Shown piece by piece: positions 12,072 to 23,491 of a stretch of DNA of 64,000 nucleotides. Made by a program: the position numbers and the translations under genes. The notes beneath the pieces were generated by a model. That model saw nothing but the letters and a program-made list of their open reading frames with translations. It did not search any database and was not told the origin of the DNA. The stretch's first letter is position 1; each line of letters begins with the position of its first letter. Source of the DNA: Ligustrum vulgare. Taxonomy: Eukaryota > Streptophyta > Magnoliopsida > Lamiales > Oleaceae. The DNA is taken from positions 45,124,124 to 45,188,123 of the forward strand of contig OY743169.1 in assembly GCA_963555705.1 (NCBI GenBank), written 5' to 3'.

Positions 12072-12454
12072 TGTTAGCCCAAGAGTTACTAACCAAGAGG
12101 GGGTGAATTTGTTTATAAAACATTTTCGATAAATAATCTCAAACTTAAAACAAATTGGTACAAGTGTAAACACTTAGTGTAGGAAGAAATGTAAAGTAAC
12201 TTAACTATCAATGTAGAGTGCTATAAAGATATAAACTTAATTGCTAAAACAAGTATAAAATTAGAGAGATAGTATTGCACAATGTAGATTGATAGAATAG
12301 AGTAAGTGTAATGTAAGTAAGCAAAAAGGATAAGAGGATGCAAATGATATTTAAGGAGGTTCAATCAAACAACCTGATCTACATCCTTCGTTACCAAGCT
12401 CTCTATCACGAGCAAAGCCAAATCTACTATAATGGTAACTTACAACAAGGTGTA

Positions 12455-12540
12455 TCAAATCCTTAAGTGACTTACAACAAAAATCACTTATCCTTAGATG
12501 ACTTACAATAAGGAGCATCTATCCTTAACAACAATCGAGT
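12455..12540. repeat. ~33-bp minisatellite in the copia LTR
   Basis: About three imperfect copies of a unit containing TTAAGTGACTTACAACAA. The same repeat lies at about 40105-40190 in the related LTR. Confidence 0.6.
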
Positions 12541-12873
12541 TTTCACAAGGCTCTCGAAACCATTAAATATAATGAATTGAATTAACATTTAAATAACTCT
12601 CTTAAATGATAACTAAAATTAAGTCTCAAGAGAGTAAGGCTAACACTTCAATAGATAACAATGAATTAAGCTCGAGTGTTAGAGAAAAACTTTGATGCAA
12701 ATGATAATGAAAAGTTCAATGCAATCAAACGAGTTTTTCAAAGAATATAATCTCTTGTTAAAATGATTGAATCAAGTTAAGTACCAAGAGATGCCACACT
12801 TGAATAATCAACAATAAATTAATCTCAAAGTGTTTAGGCAATGAAATTTTGATGAATCAAATGATAATGAAAA

Positions 12874-14322
12874 GGGTAAATAGCACAAATGGTCCCCCAA
12901 ACTTTGGGTTTCTTGCGAAAATGGCCCCCCAACGTTTAGATTTTGGCATTTATACCCTCAGAATCACCAAATGTTGCGAAAATGGTCCCTACCGGTAGAT
13001 TCCGATAGTTTCCATCATTCAAAACGTGTAAATAGTACAAATGATCCCTAACCTTTGAGTTTCTTGCGATAATAGTCCATAACATATTAAGGGCATGTTT
13101 GGCATATTTAGTTTGTAACATCCAAAATGACATATTTAGTCCCTAACATATTAAGCCCTTATTTGAGATCAATTATTTCAAATAATATGGTTTGTAATTG
13201 TAATTTTTTGAAGAATTTTTGATTAAAAAGTAAAAAAATAAATAAAATAAATTTATTTTTGTATTATTTTATTGATGAAATGTATGGTTGGAAACGAGTT
13301 TTAAAAAAACAAAGTTTATTTTAGATTTCTAAAGTGCACAATAAAATATTTAACAAAAATTCACTGTATTAACATTTCAATCTATTGGTAAAAAAATAAT
13401 AAATTCAAGGAACATAAACAAACAAATACATCGGACATCATTTTAGGAATTGAATAACAAATATGTTTTTATCAGTTCTATTTTCGATTTTCGATTTTGA
13501 GAACCGATCAATATCGATTTTCAAAATTTCATTTTTTTCAATACTCGTTTTCTTCCACACATTCTATTAATAATTTTTTTTTTAACTATGCATAAATTTA
13601 AAAAAAAATTACTTTTTAACCCAGATTCTCCAAACTTACTTTTCAAATCGATCGATTCTCAAAATCGAAATCGAAATCGAAAGTAGAACTGATAAAAACA
13701 TATTTGTTTCAATTCCTAAAATGATGTCCAATGTATTTGTTTGTTTATGTTCCACGAATTTATTTATTTATTTTTCCAATAGGTGAAATATTAATGAGGT
13801 AAATTTTTGTTAAATATTTTATTGTGCAGTTTAAAATCAAGAATAAACTTTATTTTTTAAAAATTCGTTTTCAACCACACATTCTATCAATAAAATAATT
13901 TACAAATAAATTCAATTTTTTTTACTATTTAACCACAAATTCTTCAAAAAATTACAATTAAAAACCACATTATTTGAAATAATAGTCTCAAACAGGGGCT
14001 TAATATGTTAGGAACTAAATACGTCAAACGTACAGAGGCTTAATACGTTAGGAACTAAATACGCCAAACATTTGGAGGTTACAAACTAAATATGTCAAAC
14101 ATATTCTTAATATGTTAGGGACTATTATCGCAAGAAACTCAAAGGTTAAGGACCGTTTGTGCTATTTACACGTTTTTAACGGTGGAAACTAACGAATTCT
14201 AACGGTAGGGACCATTTCCGCAATGTTTTGGTGATTCTCAAGGTATAAATGTCAAAATCTAAACGTTGGGGACCATTTTCCCAAGAAAATCAAAGGTTGG
14301 GGATCATTTGTGTTGTTTACCC
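12874..14322. mobile_element. Foldback Mutator-like element, TSD TAATGAAAA
   Basis: Both ends are GGGTAAA.../...TTTACCC. The two halves are near-complete inverted copies of each other with a centre near 13598. Examples are AACGTTTAGATTTT and its complement, and matching blocks around 13435 and 13728. A perfect 9-bp direct repeat, TAATGAAAA, flanks it at 12865-12873 and 14323-14331, which is the Mutator-superfamily signature. There is no transposase frame. The transcript would fold into a hairpin with arms of roughly 700 bases. It may contain a second nested MITE (about 13159-14010). Confidence 0.85.
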
Positions 14323-14441
14323 TAATGAAAAGTATATATTGTACAAATAATCAAAGTTCTTCAATTGAAACTCTCTCTCTAAAAAATTAAAACAAGTTTA
14401 GAACAAAAAGAGACTTACACTTCAATTCTAGTATATAATGT

Positions 14442-16172
14442 TGACAACACTCCGCAAGTGCACGGGTCGCGCAAGTAATAAAGTGGACGTGAGTCCAAGT
14501 ATCGATCCCACAGAGATTGTGTTAAATTGTATTTTAGATTACTACCTTAACCGGAACTAGAGATTTGTTTTGATTTGAGAATTTTGATTATGAAAACTAA
14601 AATAAGGATTAAACTAAAAAATTAACAAATTTGATTTTAAACGAATGAAAATAAATGCGTTAGAATTATGAATCCATTTTGACTCTATCATCCATATCTT
14701 AACCAATTATTTAAATACAATTCACGGGTTTTGAAAATCTATATTCCTAATGTTGTTAAAACTTCCTTTCGGACAAGCAATAACGTCTATTCCTACACAC
14801 AACCCAACTATATTTCTATGTTGAATACGAATGTGCAAGAAAGCATTAAAAGAACTATGAATATTATAGCAGATAACACAAAGCATAGGGGTATATTTCT
14901 ATCATCTATCGGACTTTGTGGCAATCGAAACAAGTCTAATGAAATCCTAATCTTTCAAACTTAAGAAATCACAACCTCAAATCATACAACTAGTGATCAA
15001 GTAATTGCATGATAGAAAAAACATAATTCAATTGCTCAAAATCATGAATTGCATAAATTAAATAATAGGTTAAAATATGGAGTCAAGAAATCAAAAATTC
15101 ATCATAATTCCAACACAATTAACCTAGCCTAGAAACATACTAGAAAATAAATAACAAGAGACATGAAAAGATGTAACCCAATTCATCTCCTTGCAATTGT
15201 ATCTTCAATCTTGATCTTGGCGTGGTTTGGATCCCTCGGCACTTTGACAACGTTTTGGCATGAATTTAGAAAGTTGGGAACCCTAAAAAAATGTGCCTAA
15301 GGTTTGGTATTTATAGATTTCCCCGAGAATTAGGTTAATGGAGGAGAAAACTGCTGAATTCCGCGCAAAAAGCCCAGCTGCGGCCTAGTCGGGACTACCG
15401 TGCGACCGCACGATTCAAAAGTACGCGATCGCAGCCTCGAAAAGCCAATCTTCAGTAGCTGATTTTTTTGGCTGTGCGGCCGCACGGTTATACCGGCAGC
15501 TACAGTTTTCTTCTTTAAATTTCAGCAATTTGGTCCTCATCCTTTTATTGCATAGCATTTAGTATTTTTATCATATCTTTCTATTCCATTATCCGATTGA
15601 GGTGCTTCAAAGTCCGTTAGAAAGATAACGTAAAGGGATACAATTCTTCCTGAAATAGGATTTTCCCAATTCGAACGTTTATTACCCAGAAATTAGGTTT
15701 CAAAGTCTGACTAAAAATCTGCTCGAAGACCTTGTTTGATTTAAATGAATTTATGGTAATATTCTTACCATATTTCATTCCTTTTTGCCTTCTAATTGCA
15801 TCCAATTGACTCCTAAAAGTCCTCAAGTATCTTATCTTGATCCGAATCAATTATTGAATATTTGCAATTTGGTCCTTCTTCTTTTGATTTGTATACTTTA
15901 GTCCTTGAACTCCTAATTTCTTCCAATTTGGTTCTTTCTTTGACTTTTCTTCCAATTGACCATTTTGATTTACTTCATCAACTCTTGGTTTTCACACTTT
16001 ATCTCTTTTATCATCCAAATGACTTGTTTTTGCTTCATTTCCTTTGTTTTCTCGACTTTGGATTATTTCTGAAATGTAAACAAATAACACAAAATAAATA
16101 GCAAATATTCTAAAACAAACATATAAAATCCTACTTTTAGGATAGAAATAAGTGTATAAAATAAACTTATCA
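14442..16172 (-). mobile_element. Solo LTR (Ty3/gypsy), TSD AATGT
   Basis: It runs from TGACAACACTCC to AAACTTATCA. AATGT is duplicated at 14437-14441 and 16173-16177. It is the inverted relative of the LTR at 7167-8652 and shares edges with 43033-46176. It carries near-palindromic words CGTGCGACCGCACG (15399-15412) and a perfect GTGCGGCCGCAC (15474-15485). It is inserted in the copia LTR 12072-16940. Confidence 0.85.
15398..15485. repeat. GTGCGGCCGCAC palindromic words in an LTR
   Basis: Words at 15399-15412, about 15422-15434 (TACGCGATCGCAG) and 15474-15485 are palindromes or near-palindromes rich in CG and about 20-40 bases apart. Confidence 0.75.
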
Positions 16173-16437
16173 AATGTGAAGATGTTGAAGAAGTTTAAAC
16201 AATATAAAACCAAGAATCTTCAAAACAAACTCTGATGAATTTGATAAAACAAAGTTTAGATCAATCAAAGTTTTCTTATAAAGATAGATGAATATAAATC
16301 AAGTAAGAATAATTAATTTCTCAATAGAAAGCTTTCTTAAAATTTCATATAAGTTATTTGAATTGAATGCAAGAAAGAGCTATTTATAGAGCAAATTTTC
16401 TCACATACTGACTTTTGTGATTGACCCTTTATCCATG

Positions 16438-16552
16438 CAGTCGACCTAAAAATAGTCGTTGTGAGAAAATAATTGTTGGAGCTCAAAATAGACAGTGTAG
16501 TCGACCTCAAATCATGATGCGGTTGACCTCATATGAGGTGTGGTCGACCTCA
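16438..16552. repeat. GTCGACCTCAA words in the copia LTR
   Basis: GTCGACCT-type words occur about four times here (near 16439, 16500, 16522 and 16542), spaced 20-60 bases. A second set lies at 18318-18490. Confidence 0.75.
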
Positions 16553-16592
16553 AAAAATAGCATTTTAAGAATTCGAATTTTCAAGGGTTTTT

Positions 16593-17422
16593 AATCAAAG
16601 TTGATTTTGAAAAAGATATTTTAATGACTTTAAAATGTTACTTGAGCTTATGAAGTGCATTGCCATCTATTGATGCATTAACCTTACATATGTTGAGAAG
16701 CAATTTGTAAATGCTCAATTCTTTGTATGCTTCATTTCTTGGTCTTCATGCTATCATACTTCGTTTCTTGAACATTGCATCTTGTGTTCTTGATCTTTTA
16801 TCTTCAAGAGATGATTTGTACTTTGAATGTTTTGAAGATTTATCATTACATGAAATGCTTAAAGCACACTTTTTAATAACACAATATAATCTTGTTTGTT
16901 ATGATCAAAATAATAAGGTTAAGTTAACCATAGGTCAACAATTTCCCCCTTTTTGACTATGACAAACAAGATGATTTGTAATGATAATATAAGCAATTAA
17001 AGCATATAATCAAAGTTGGTTTTGAAAAAGATATTTTAATGACTTTAAAATGTTACTTGAGCTTATGAAGTGCATTGCCATCTATTGATGCATTAACCTT
17101 ACATATGTTGAGAAGCAATTTGTAAATGCTCAATTCTTTGTATGCTTCATTTCTTGGTCTTCATGCTATCATACTTCGTTTCTTGAACATTGCATCTTGT
17201 GTTCTTGATCTTTTATCTTCAAGAGATGATTTGTACTTTGAATGTTTTGAAGATTTATCATTACATGAAACGCTTAAAGCACACTTGTTAATAACACAAT
17301 ATAATCTTGTTTGTTATGATCAAAATAATAAGGTTAAGTTAACCATAGGTCAACAATTTCCCCATTTTTGACTATGGCAAACAAAATGATTTGTAATGAT
17401 AATATAAGCAATTAAAGCATAT
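16593..17422 (-). repeat. 415-bp tandem duplication across the LTR/PPT boundary
   Basis: Copy 1 is 16593-17007 and copy 2 is 17008-17422, with only a handful of differences. Each copy includes the LTR edge GGTCAACA, the polypurine tract and ~70 bases of internal sequence. The break points share AATCAAAG/AATCAAGG, so unequal exchange or replication slippage at microhomology is likely. The two 81-codon frames inside are simply the duplicated non-coding sequence. Confidence 0.9.
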
Positions 17423-18500
17423 AATCAAGGCATAGGAAAATGAGAATAATTGATAAGTTCAATTTGAGCATATATTCCCCCTATCTTTTAAAAACCAATT
17501 ATTATTCTTTTAAAGAAAAATAGTGGCATAATCTGGAATAAAATATAATTTATTTTTATGCATATAGATTATCCATATTCTAGACAACATATCCCAATAA
17601 ATCATACATATGCCACCAAATCATCACATCTTTTCCCCTTTTTGGCATAAACAAAAAGGTGGCACCTAGCATACTAGTTCCCTTCTTGACAAAGCATATA
17701 TGAGAGAAAAATAGTTTCAAAATAGGGAATCAAGGCATGGGGCCACAATATGATCTCAAATAGATAGGGTTCTTCATTAATCATAAGTATAGGTGTGAGA
17801 AGCATAAGATAGGATAATGAAGCACAAGTTGAATCTCATCAATATAATCATAATCCCCCTTTGTGGAACGTGTAATAGCATGAAATGAGTTCAAAGAGTA
17901 TCTCAAAGCCTATAGTTCAAAGAGTATCTCAAAGCATATAATTCAAAGATCAATTCAATGCATATGGGTGTCAAGCCATATCCTCAATTAATTGGACTTG
18001 AGTAGCATCATTTATCTCATATAGACATCAATTTTATTTTTCTCTATGGTAAAATCATGTATAACAAAATATGAGCATGTAGGAGAAGGACTCAAGATAC
18101 TATGTTGCATGTGATCAAATATATGTCTGAAGAATATGAATCTTGACAAAATCTTGATATGAGAAGTGTAGGGTTATGATTTAAATGATAGATTTAAAGT
18201 TTTGGAAGTGAATTTTGAAGAGGGGAGAATAGATTTAGAGAGAGATTTCATAGTTTTTGAAGTTAGGGTTTGAAAATGAGGTGAACATGGTATTTAAAAT
18301 CCGTAAATCGCAACGTTGCGGTCGACCTCAAATGGATGGGGTCAACCACACTTGTTTTGAATGATGTTACTGGAATTTTCGGAAGCTCAAGCCAGGTCGA
18401 CTTCAAGTGGGGTTCAGGTCAACCTCAAATTTATTGGGGTCGACCTCAAGAGCAGTTCAGGTCTACCTCAAATGAACTGGGGTCGACCTCATGACCTTTT
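17423..18500 (-). other. Internal or LTR-like sequence of the copia element
   Basis: No coding domain is found. It includes purine/pyrimidine tracts typical of Sirevirus 3' regions (TTTTCCCCTTTTTGGCATAA near 17630). At 18318-18490 a second cluster of GTCGACCTCAA words appears, so part of this may be another LTR-derived piece. Confidence 0.4.
18318..18490. repeat. GTCGACCTCAA word array
   Basis: Seven or so variants of GGTCGACCTCAAATG, including GGTCAACC and GGTCTACC, occur in about 170 bases. The core GGTCGACC is a palindrome. Confidence 0.8.
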
Positions 18501-18599
18501 TTTTTTAAAATGTAAGATGCATTCATGTTCATATATAATTGCAGATAAATACATTCATATATTTAGCTACATATTTCACATTCATCAATAATTTCCAAA

Positions 18600-19225
18600 C
18601 CTCTTTCATGAGAAATTCTTATAAAGTGCTAGATGCTTTGGTCAAAAAACGTCGATTAATTGATCTTCGGCCATTGATCATTCATAACCCACGAACTATC
18701 ATTCCATCTTCTTTGGTACCTACAAAAAATATTTTTTGTTCTTTGGTACCCACAAGAATTTAAGTCCTTGGTGGTTAGTGTTAGGGGATTTTTTAATCCG
18801 CTTATAAGTGCTTGTAAAATGTATCCTCTTTTTAATCAAGCAATTTGAAACTATATGTCCATCTTTGTTACAAAATCACAAATTGTTGAAAAGACATTTT
18901 TATATATTTTGTAAGCAACATTTGTTAAGTTCAAAACTCTTTCTTTTAAGAACAATTTTCTTCTATCAAAGAATCGTGATCAATCTTTTCTTTCTCAAAA
19001 TCATTTTGATAAAATTGAAAGTATTTCTACTTCATTTTTCAATAATTTATGCATTTTAAGGAGACTGGAATGTTTAAAAATGATTTTTTCAAATTCAACA
19101 ATTATATCATCATAAAAGGTAGATAATTCATCATATGAATGTTTATCAATATAATTTACCTCATCTTCAATTTCCATCCACATAAAATATGGTAATTGCT
19201 CTAAATCCACTAGATCCAGAACCAA
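18600..19225 (-). pseudogene. Sirevirus-like copia gag fragment (minus strand)
   Basis: The clearest part is the frame at 19001-19225, an acidic, coiled-coil-prone stretch (EIEDEVNYIDKHSYDELSTF). It resembles the C-terminal region that follows the zinc knuckle in copia gag proteins. Downstream on the minus strand the translation is broken by stops but keeps the lysine-rich style. Protease to RNase H is missing before the 3' LTR at 16940, so the element is internally deleted. Confidence 0.5.
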
Positions 19226-19814
19226 TAAAGAAAAATATGAAGTTAGCCCTTACAGAATCAACGAATACCCTTAGACCAAAATAAAACTCGTATTTTCTTC
19301 TTCAATGTTACACCAAGTAATCATTAGTTACAGTTTACAAAAAAAAAAAAAAAGAACCAACCATCTAAAACTGCTCAGAATCTCACCAAGAAATATAGAA
19401 GAATTGATTTATAAAGAATAATCAAAGAAGGGTTTACAGCGAGAGAAACAAAAAGAGCGTAGAACGATCTAGTAGCATTGGAGAAATGAGGCGTTAGAAA
19501 CCTCTATAACAACATGAGGCAAGAAATTAGGAAGAACTGAAGTCAGTTTTCTTCGATTCAAACAATGGATTCAAAGGAGGCAAGAAATTTGGAAACAACA
19601 TACACCTCTACAACCATCACCAACCTGAGCTCAATTAACGAACTCCTTCAACGACCAAACCAATAGTTAAATGTAAAACACTCAAATAAACCCTGTAATC
19701 ATCAACCACAATCGACGGGCGGCGACCACCACCACCTAGAAAAACCGCCCCTCTGACTATGTTCAAAATCCCCATCTTTGAAACCTAAAACAACTAAAAA
19801 CCAAAAATAAACAA
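19226..19814. other. Unassigned stretch
   Basis: No gene or element edge could be recognised. It holds a run of A near 19340 and is presumably relic transposon sequence. Confidence 0.3.
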
Positions 19815-20043
19815 AGCTCAAACCCTTACCTCGACTCTCACCTGCTTCGTCGGACCATGGCCGAAAAATCGCACCCAAAGCAATTTTTTAGCCTCAGTTG
19901 CACGAATTGGCTAAACCACTCCACTTCCCACACACCCATGCACTCATCCCCTCGTTGCCACTTTGTGATTGTGGCGCCATCGCCCGCCTCACGATTGGTG
20001 GTCTAGAAAATAAGAGAAGGGGTGTCGCCCCTTCTACCTTCTC

Positions 20044-20051
<8 letters not shown>

Positions 20052-20092
<41 letters not shown>
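20052..20092. repeat. (CT)n microsatellite
   Basis: About twenty CT units, in the outer LTR. It produces spurious frames of Arg-Glu or Ser-Leu repeats. Confidence 0.95.
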
Positions 20093-20098
<6 letters not shown>

Positions 20099-20133
20099 AG
20101 GGGAGAGGTATGAGAGATATATTATTTATTTTA

Positions 20134-22877
20134 TGTAATACCACTTTTTCGTTTTACGCGCATTCTTGAATTTCACGTAATTTTATATTGGTACCATTAT
20201 AAATTATGTAACTGATTATTATTATTTTTCATATTTGACTTAATTTGCAGTGGAAGGTCTTGGACGTCGTTACGATCAATGTGCTAATTAAAATGTTGAT
20301 AAATTGTTTATGTACAATTCTATGTCTAATTGTTTTTTTTATTTGTTAAACTTGTTGATTTCTACTGGTATTAGGTGGTGAGCGACTTAGATTTCATAAA
20401 TTGAAGGTGGAAAAAGTTTGGTGACACTTTGGAAATTTTATTTGAGGGTCGTGGACTTAAATTACCAATTTATGAGAGTTGAGGGACTAAATTGCAAATT
20501 ACCAAATCTTAAACATTTAAACCTAAATTCTCAGACTCTCATCTCTCTCTATCTCACGCCCCCTCTCACTCTCTCGCTCTGTCTCAGTCTCTCCCTCTCG
20601 CCTCCGTCTCTCTCTCTCTCGGCTTCTTCTCCCTCGGTCGACGCCACCACCACCACCACCACCGTGCACCCCCATCCGGTAAGGCCGCCCCTCCCTTCCC
20701 CTTCCCCTCTCACGCACACACACACGAAACCGCACCCACACGGGTTCACCCACTTTCACGCACACACACATACATATTTCGATATACACATGTATATATA
20801 TAGATTTCTATGTAAATAACGTTTATGTATGTACCTCCTATATAAAATTCAAATTTTTCGGAGTTATTTCTCAGATTTTTTATGCTAATTTCAATGGGTA
20901 ATGTGTATATATGTATGTATATATTGACTTTTGTGTGTGTAAAGAATCATGAAATTCATAATTAGGCTAATTGAAATTTTGGTTAATCTTCGAGTAATTC
21001 TGCAAATATCAAATTTTGGGGAAAGTAATATAAACGAGTTTTTTACTTTCAATTTGGATAAGATTGATAAATGACGTGAATAATTGACAAAAATGGGTAA
21101 ATGAATTGATTGTATATGTGTGTATACAAGTAATTTTCAAAATCCCAGAAATTAGGTACTAGTTTGATTAATTAATATTTAAGATTTAATTCGGATTATA
21201 ATGGTCAATTTTCATAAGTGAGATTTTTAAGAGTGTAAGTTACTTTGATTGAATTTTTAGTATAGAGTTCGAATTCAAATTTTGTTAATTTCAGATTTTA
21301 GAATTTGGTTATTTTTGGTTAATTTTAAATTTTAATTGAAATATTTTTGAGAAATTCAGATTTTATAATGATTAAAATGGTAAATTGATATTTTGTAAAG
21401 TTTGAGTTAAGTTAAATATTTTAATTTGAGTTTGAATTTAAAAGATGAGAAACTTTCTAAGGTGGATTGAAACTTATCTCTTATTTTCGATTATGATTTT
21501 ATGTGTTTTGGTTATTATGTAAAGTCACGTTTGGGTTAAATTGAAGTTTTAATCTCGGTCAATGTTTGATTAGTATTAAAATGAATAATGAATGTGTTTG
21601 TGAACTGAGAGTCATATTTATTGATGAATGTGAATAATTAGGACTTTTGGTACATTGACGTCACGGGCATCCGAGACTTTTCCACTTGCAAATTCAGAGA
21701 CGGTAAATACTAAGGACGTCGGGTAAGTACACTCCCCCCTATTTTTATCAAAGTTGAATGCAAATGTGAAATTAATCTGTAAACAACTGTCTTGAAACTT
21801 ACTTTCTTTGATGAATTTTGTTACCTTTATGAAAGTATATGTTATTAAGAAGAATGTTCAAGCATGCACGTTACATGTCATTGCATCATCAAGCATGGAT
21901 TGACGTCAAAATTGGAAAGTCAAATGTTTTTAAATGAAAGAAATGTTCCAAGGTGTAAGTTTGTTCAAAAGTTATGTATCCCAAGTTTTTAAGAAAGAAT
22001 GGGTGTACTTCTAGTTCATGAAAGATGCGAGTGAGAAATAGGGCGCGGGGGACCGGCGTACCCGAATGTAATGAGCCGCATTGCGGTGGAATAAATGTTA
22101 ACCGCTTTGCGGTTTTACTTGTAAATGTGATCTGGTTCCAAATAAGAATTTCTCACTATTATCTGATTGACTAGAAGTTACATCAAGTGAGTTCACGATG
22201 GAAATGAAGTAAAAGTTTTGAAATGTCAAGTGAAAGTTTGAAAGTTGGGAAAGGTTAAAGTGAATGAGGATACATACTTCAAATTTTTAAAGCATTTCAT
22301 GTCATAAGCAAGCATCACGTGCATAAGTTTTCTTACTGAGCTCTAGCTCACCCCAATCCCTCCCCAACATTTCAGGTGATGAGAGCTAGATGACATGAGG
22401 AGAGCACTTGGTGGTTGACTCAGACAATATCGCTGTCATTTTTGAAATAAAGTTAAATTTACTTAAGTTATCATCTAAATTATTTCTCGTTCAATTTATT
22501 GATTATGGTTTGGTTGAAGTTAGCTTCGAATGAAGAATGGTGTCGCTTTAATGATTTAACTACTTTCTATTTCATTTGTCAATGTCTATTTTTTTTTGGA
22601 AATTTTATGTTGAGGAGTTTGGGGATTGAATGAATTAGTTTTGACGATGATGAATGTGGTTGAGATGTGGTTGATCTTGTTTAAATTATTATTTCGGTTA
22701 TGTTGTCTCTTTACAGGTTGGTTAAATCGAATTTATGGAGGAGATTTTGCCGAAATTTCTGTAAGATTTTATAATAGATAAATGAAAATTTTAATGTTTA
22801 AACGATTTATTTTCGCATATAATGTGAATGGAAGTTAACACCCCTAGGTTTTAGATTTTTAAACTTGGGGTGTTACA
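20134..22877 (+). mobile_element. Solo LTR (chromovirus type), TSD TTTTA
   Basis: It runs from TGTAATACC to GGGGTGTTACA, with TTTTA repeated at 20129-20133 and 22878-22882. Its first 50 bases match, inverted, the LTR edge next to the minus-strand pol at 37122 (TTTACGCGCATTCTTGAATT). It contains CT-, CA- and ACC-rich tracts at about 20540-20780. The 133-codon frame at 20418-20819 spans these tracts and is unlikely to be a protein gene. Confidence 0.85.
20540..20780. repeat. CT-, ACC- and CA-rich low-complexity tracts
   Basis: CT-rich to ~20640, (ACC)n near 20645-20665 and CA-rich at 20710-20775. Open frames on both strands here are composition artefacts. Confidence 0.85.
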
Positions 22878-23491
22878 TTTTAAGATTTTATTTTGTAAAA
22901 TTACCCTTTAAGTCTTAAACTTTGGAAATCACTTATTTTAGCCCTACATTTTTAAAATTTTATACCAGCCAGCCCTAATGTTTTTAAACTCTAAAGAGTC
23001 AGTTCAATTATTTTCAGAAACAATTATTACAATCCCAATACTTTCAAATTTCTTTATGTTAGAATGTCAATTTAGTCCCCAAACCTTATCTTTTGTTTTA
23101 ACCTTTAAATTTTCAAAATACTAATTTAGATTAATTTTTCTTAGTGACTAGATGAAATGCTCAGAGGTTTAGAAGGTTGACAAGATATTCCCGCTTTATT
23201 TTTTGAACTCGTTGAACTTAAGGTAGACTCGCCCCTATAAATTGATTTAAATTATAGTTGCATGTAATGTGTGATTTATGTGATCTATATTCTTTATTGT
23301 ATGGGACGATACAAGACTATTTCTTATGAAATAAATTGAGAATTGATGGTGTTATGCACACCATAACTTATATGCTGCATTGTATGAGATGAGACTATTC
23401 GCATTCACTAGGTGATGCTTATGATTTACGTGATGAATGTCACGGTGTGAATTACATATTTATGTGTTTAGTTACAATATAGATTAATTAT

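Larger units (their letters stand above)
12072..16940 (-). mobile_element. Sirevirus-like Ty1/copia 3' LTR with nested insertions
   Basis: The outer edges are TGTTAGCCC (12072) and GGTCAACA (16940). On the minus strand the right edge is preceded by a polypurine tract (reverse complement of ATTTCCCCCTTTTTG), so the element runs right to left and this is its 3' LTR. Removing the foldback element and the solo LTR leaves about 1.7 kb, comparable with the related LTR at 39731-41246. Both share AAGAGGGGGTGAATT and a short tandem repeat containing ATGACTTACAA. Assignment to the Sirevirus lineage comes from the AAAAGGGGGAAAT tract and nearby gag style. Confidence 0.65.
19815..23490 (+). mobile_element. 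Chromovirus-type LTR remnant split by a solo LTR
   Basis: The flanks 19815-20133 and 22883-23490 match successive parts of the complete LTR at 43220-44916. Examples are ATGGCCG...TCGCACCC, TTTAGCCC(T/C)AC and GTAGACTCGCCCC followed by TTTAAATTATA. The left end of the LTR was not found. On the right it joins RT coding sequence at about 23490 without gag, so a deletion has fused LTR and pol. Confidence 0.55.

Noticed and set aside
16711..17371. Two almost identical 81-codon frames that look like a duplicated gene
   Set aside because: They cover a 415-bp duplication of an LTR edge and the adjoining polypurine tract; not coding.
19894..20113. Overlapping frames rich in Arg-Glu or Ser-Leu on both strands
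   Set aside because: Translation of the (CT)n microsatellite and LTR sequence.
20418..20819. 133-codon plus-strand frame and opposite 88-codon frame
   Set aside because: They lie in a solo LTR across CT-, ACC- and CA-rich tracts; composition explains the open frames.
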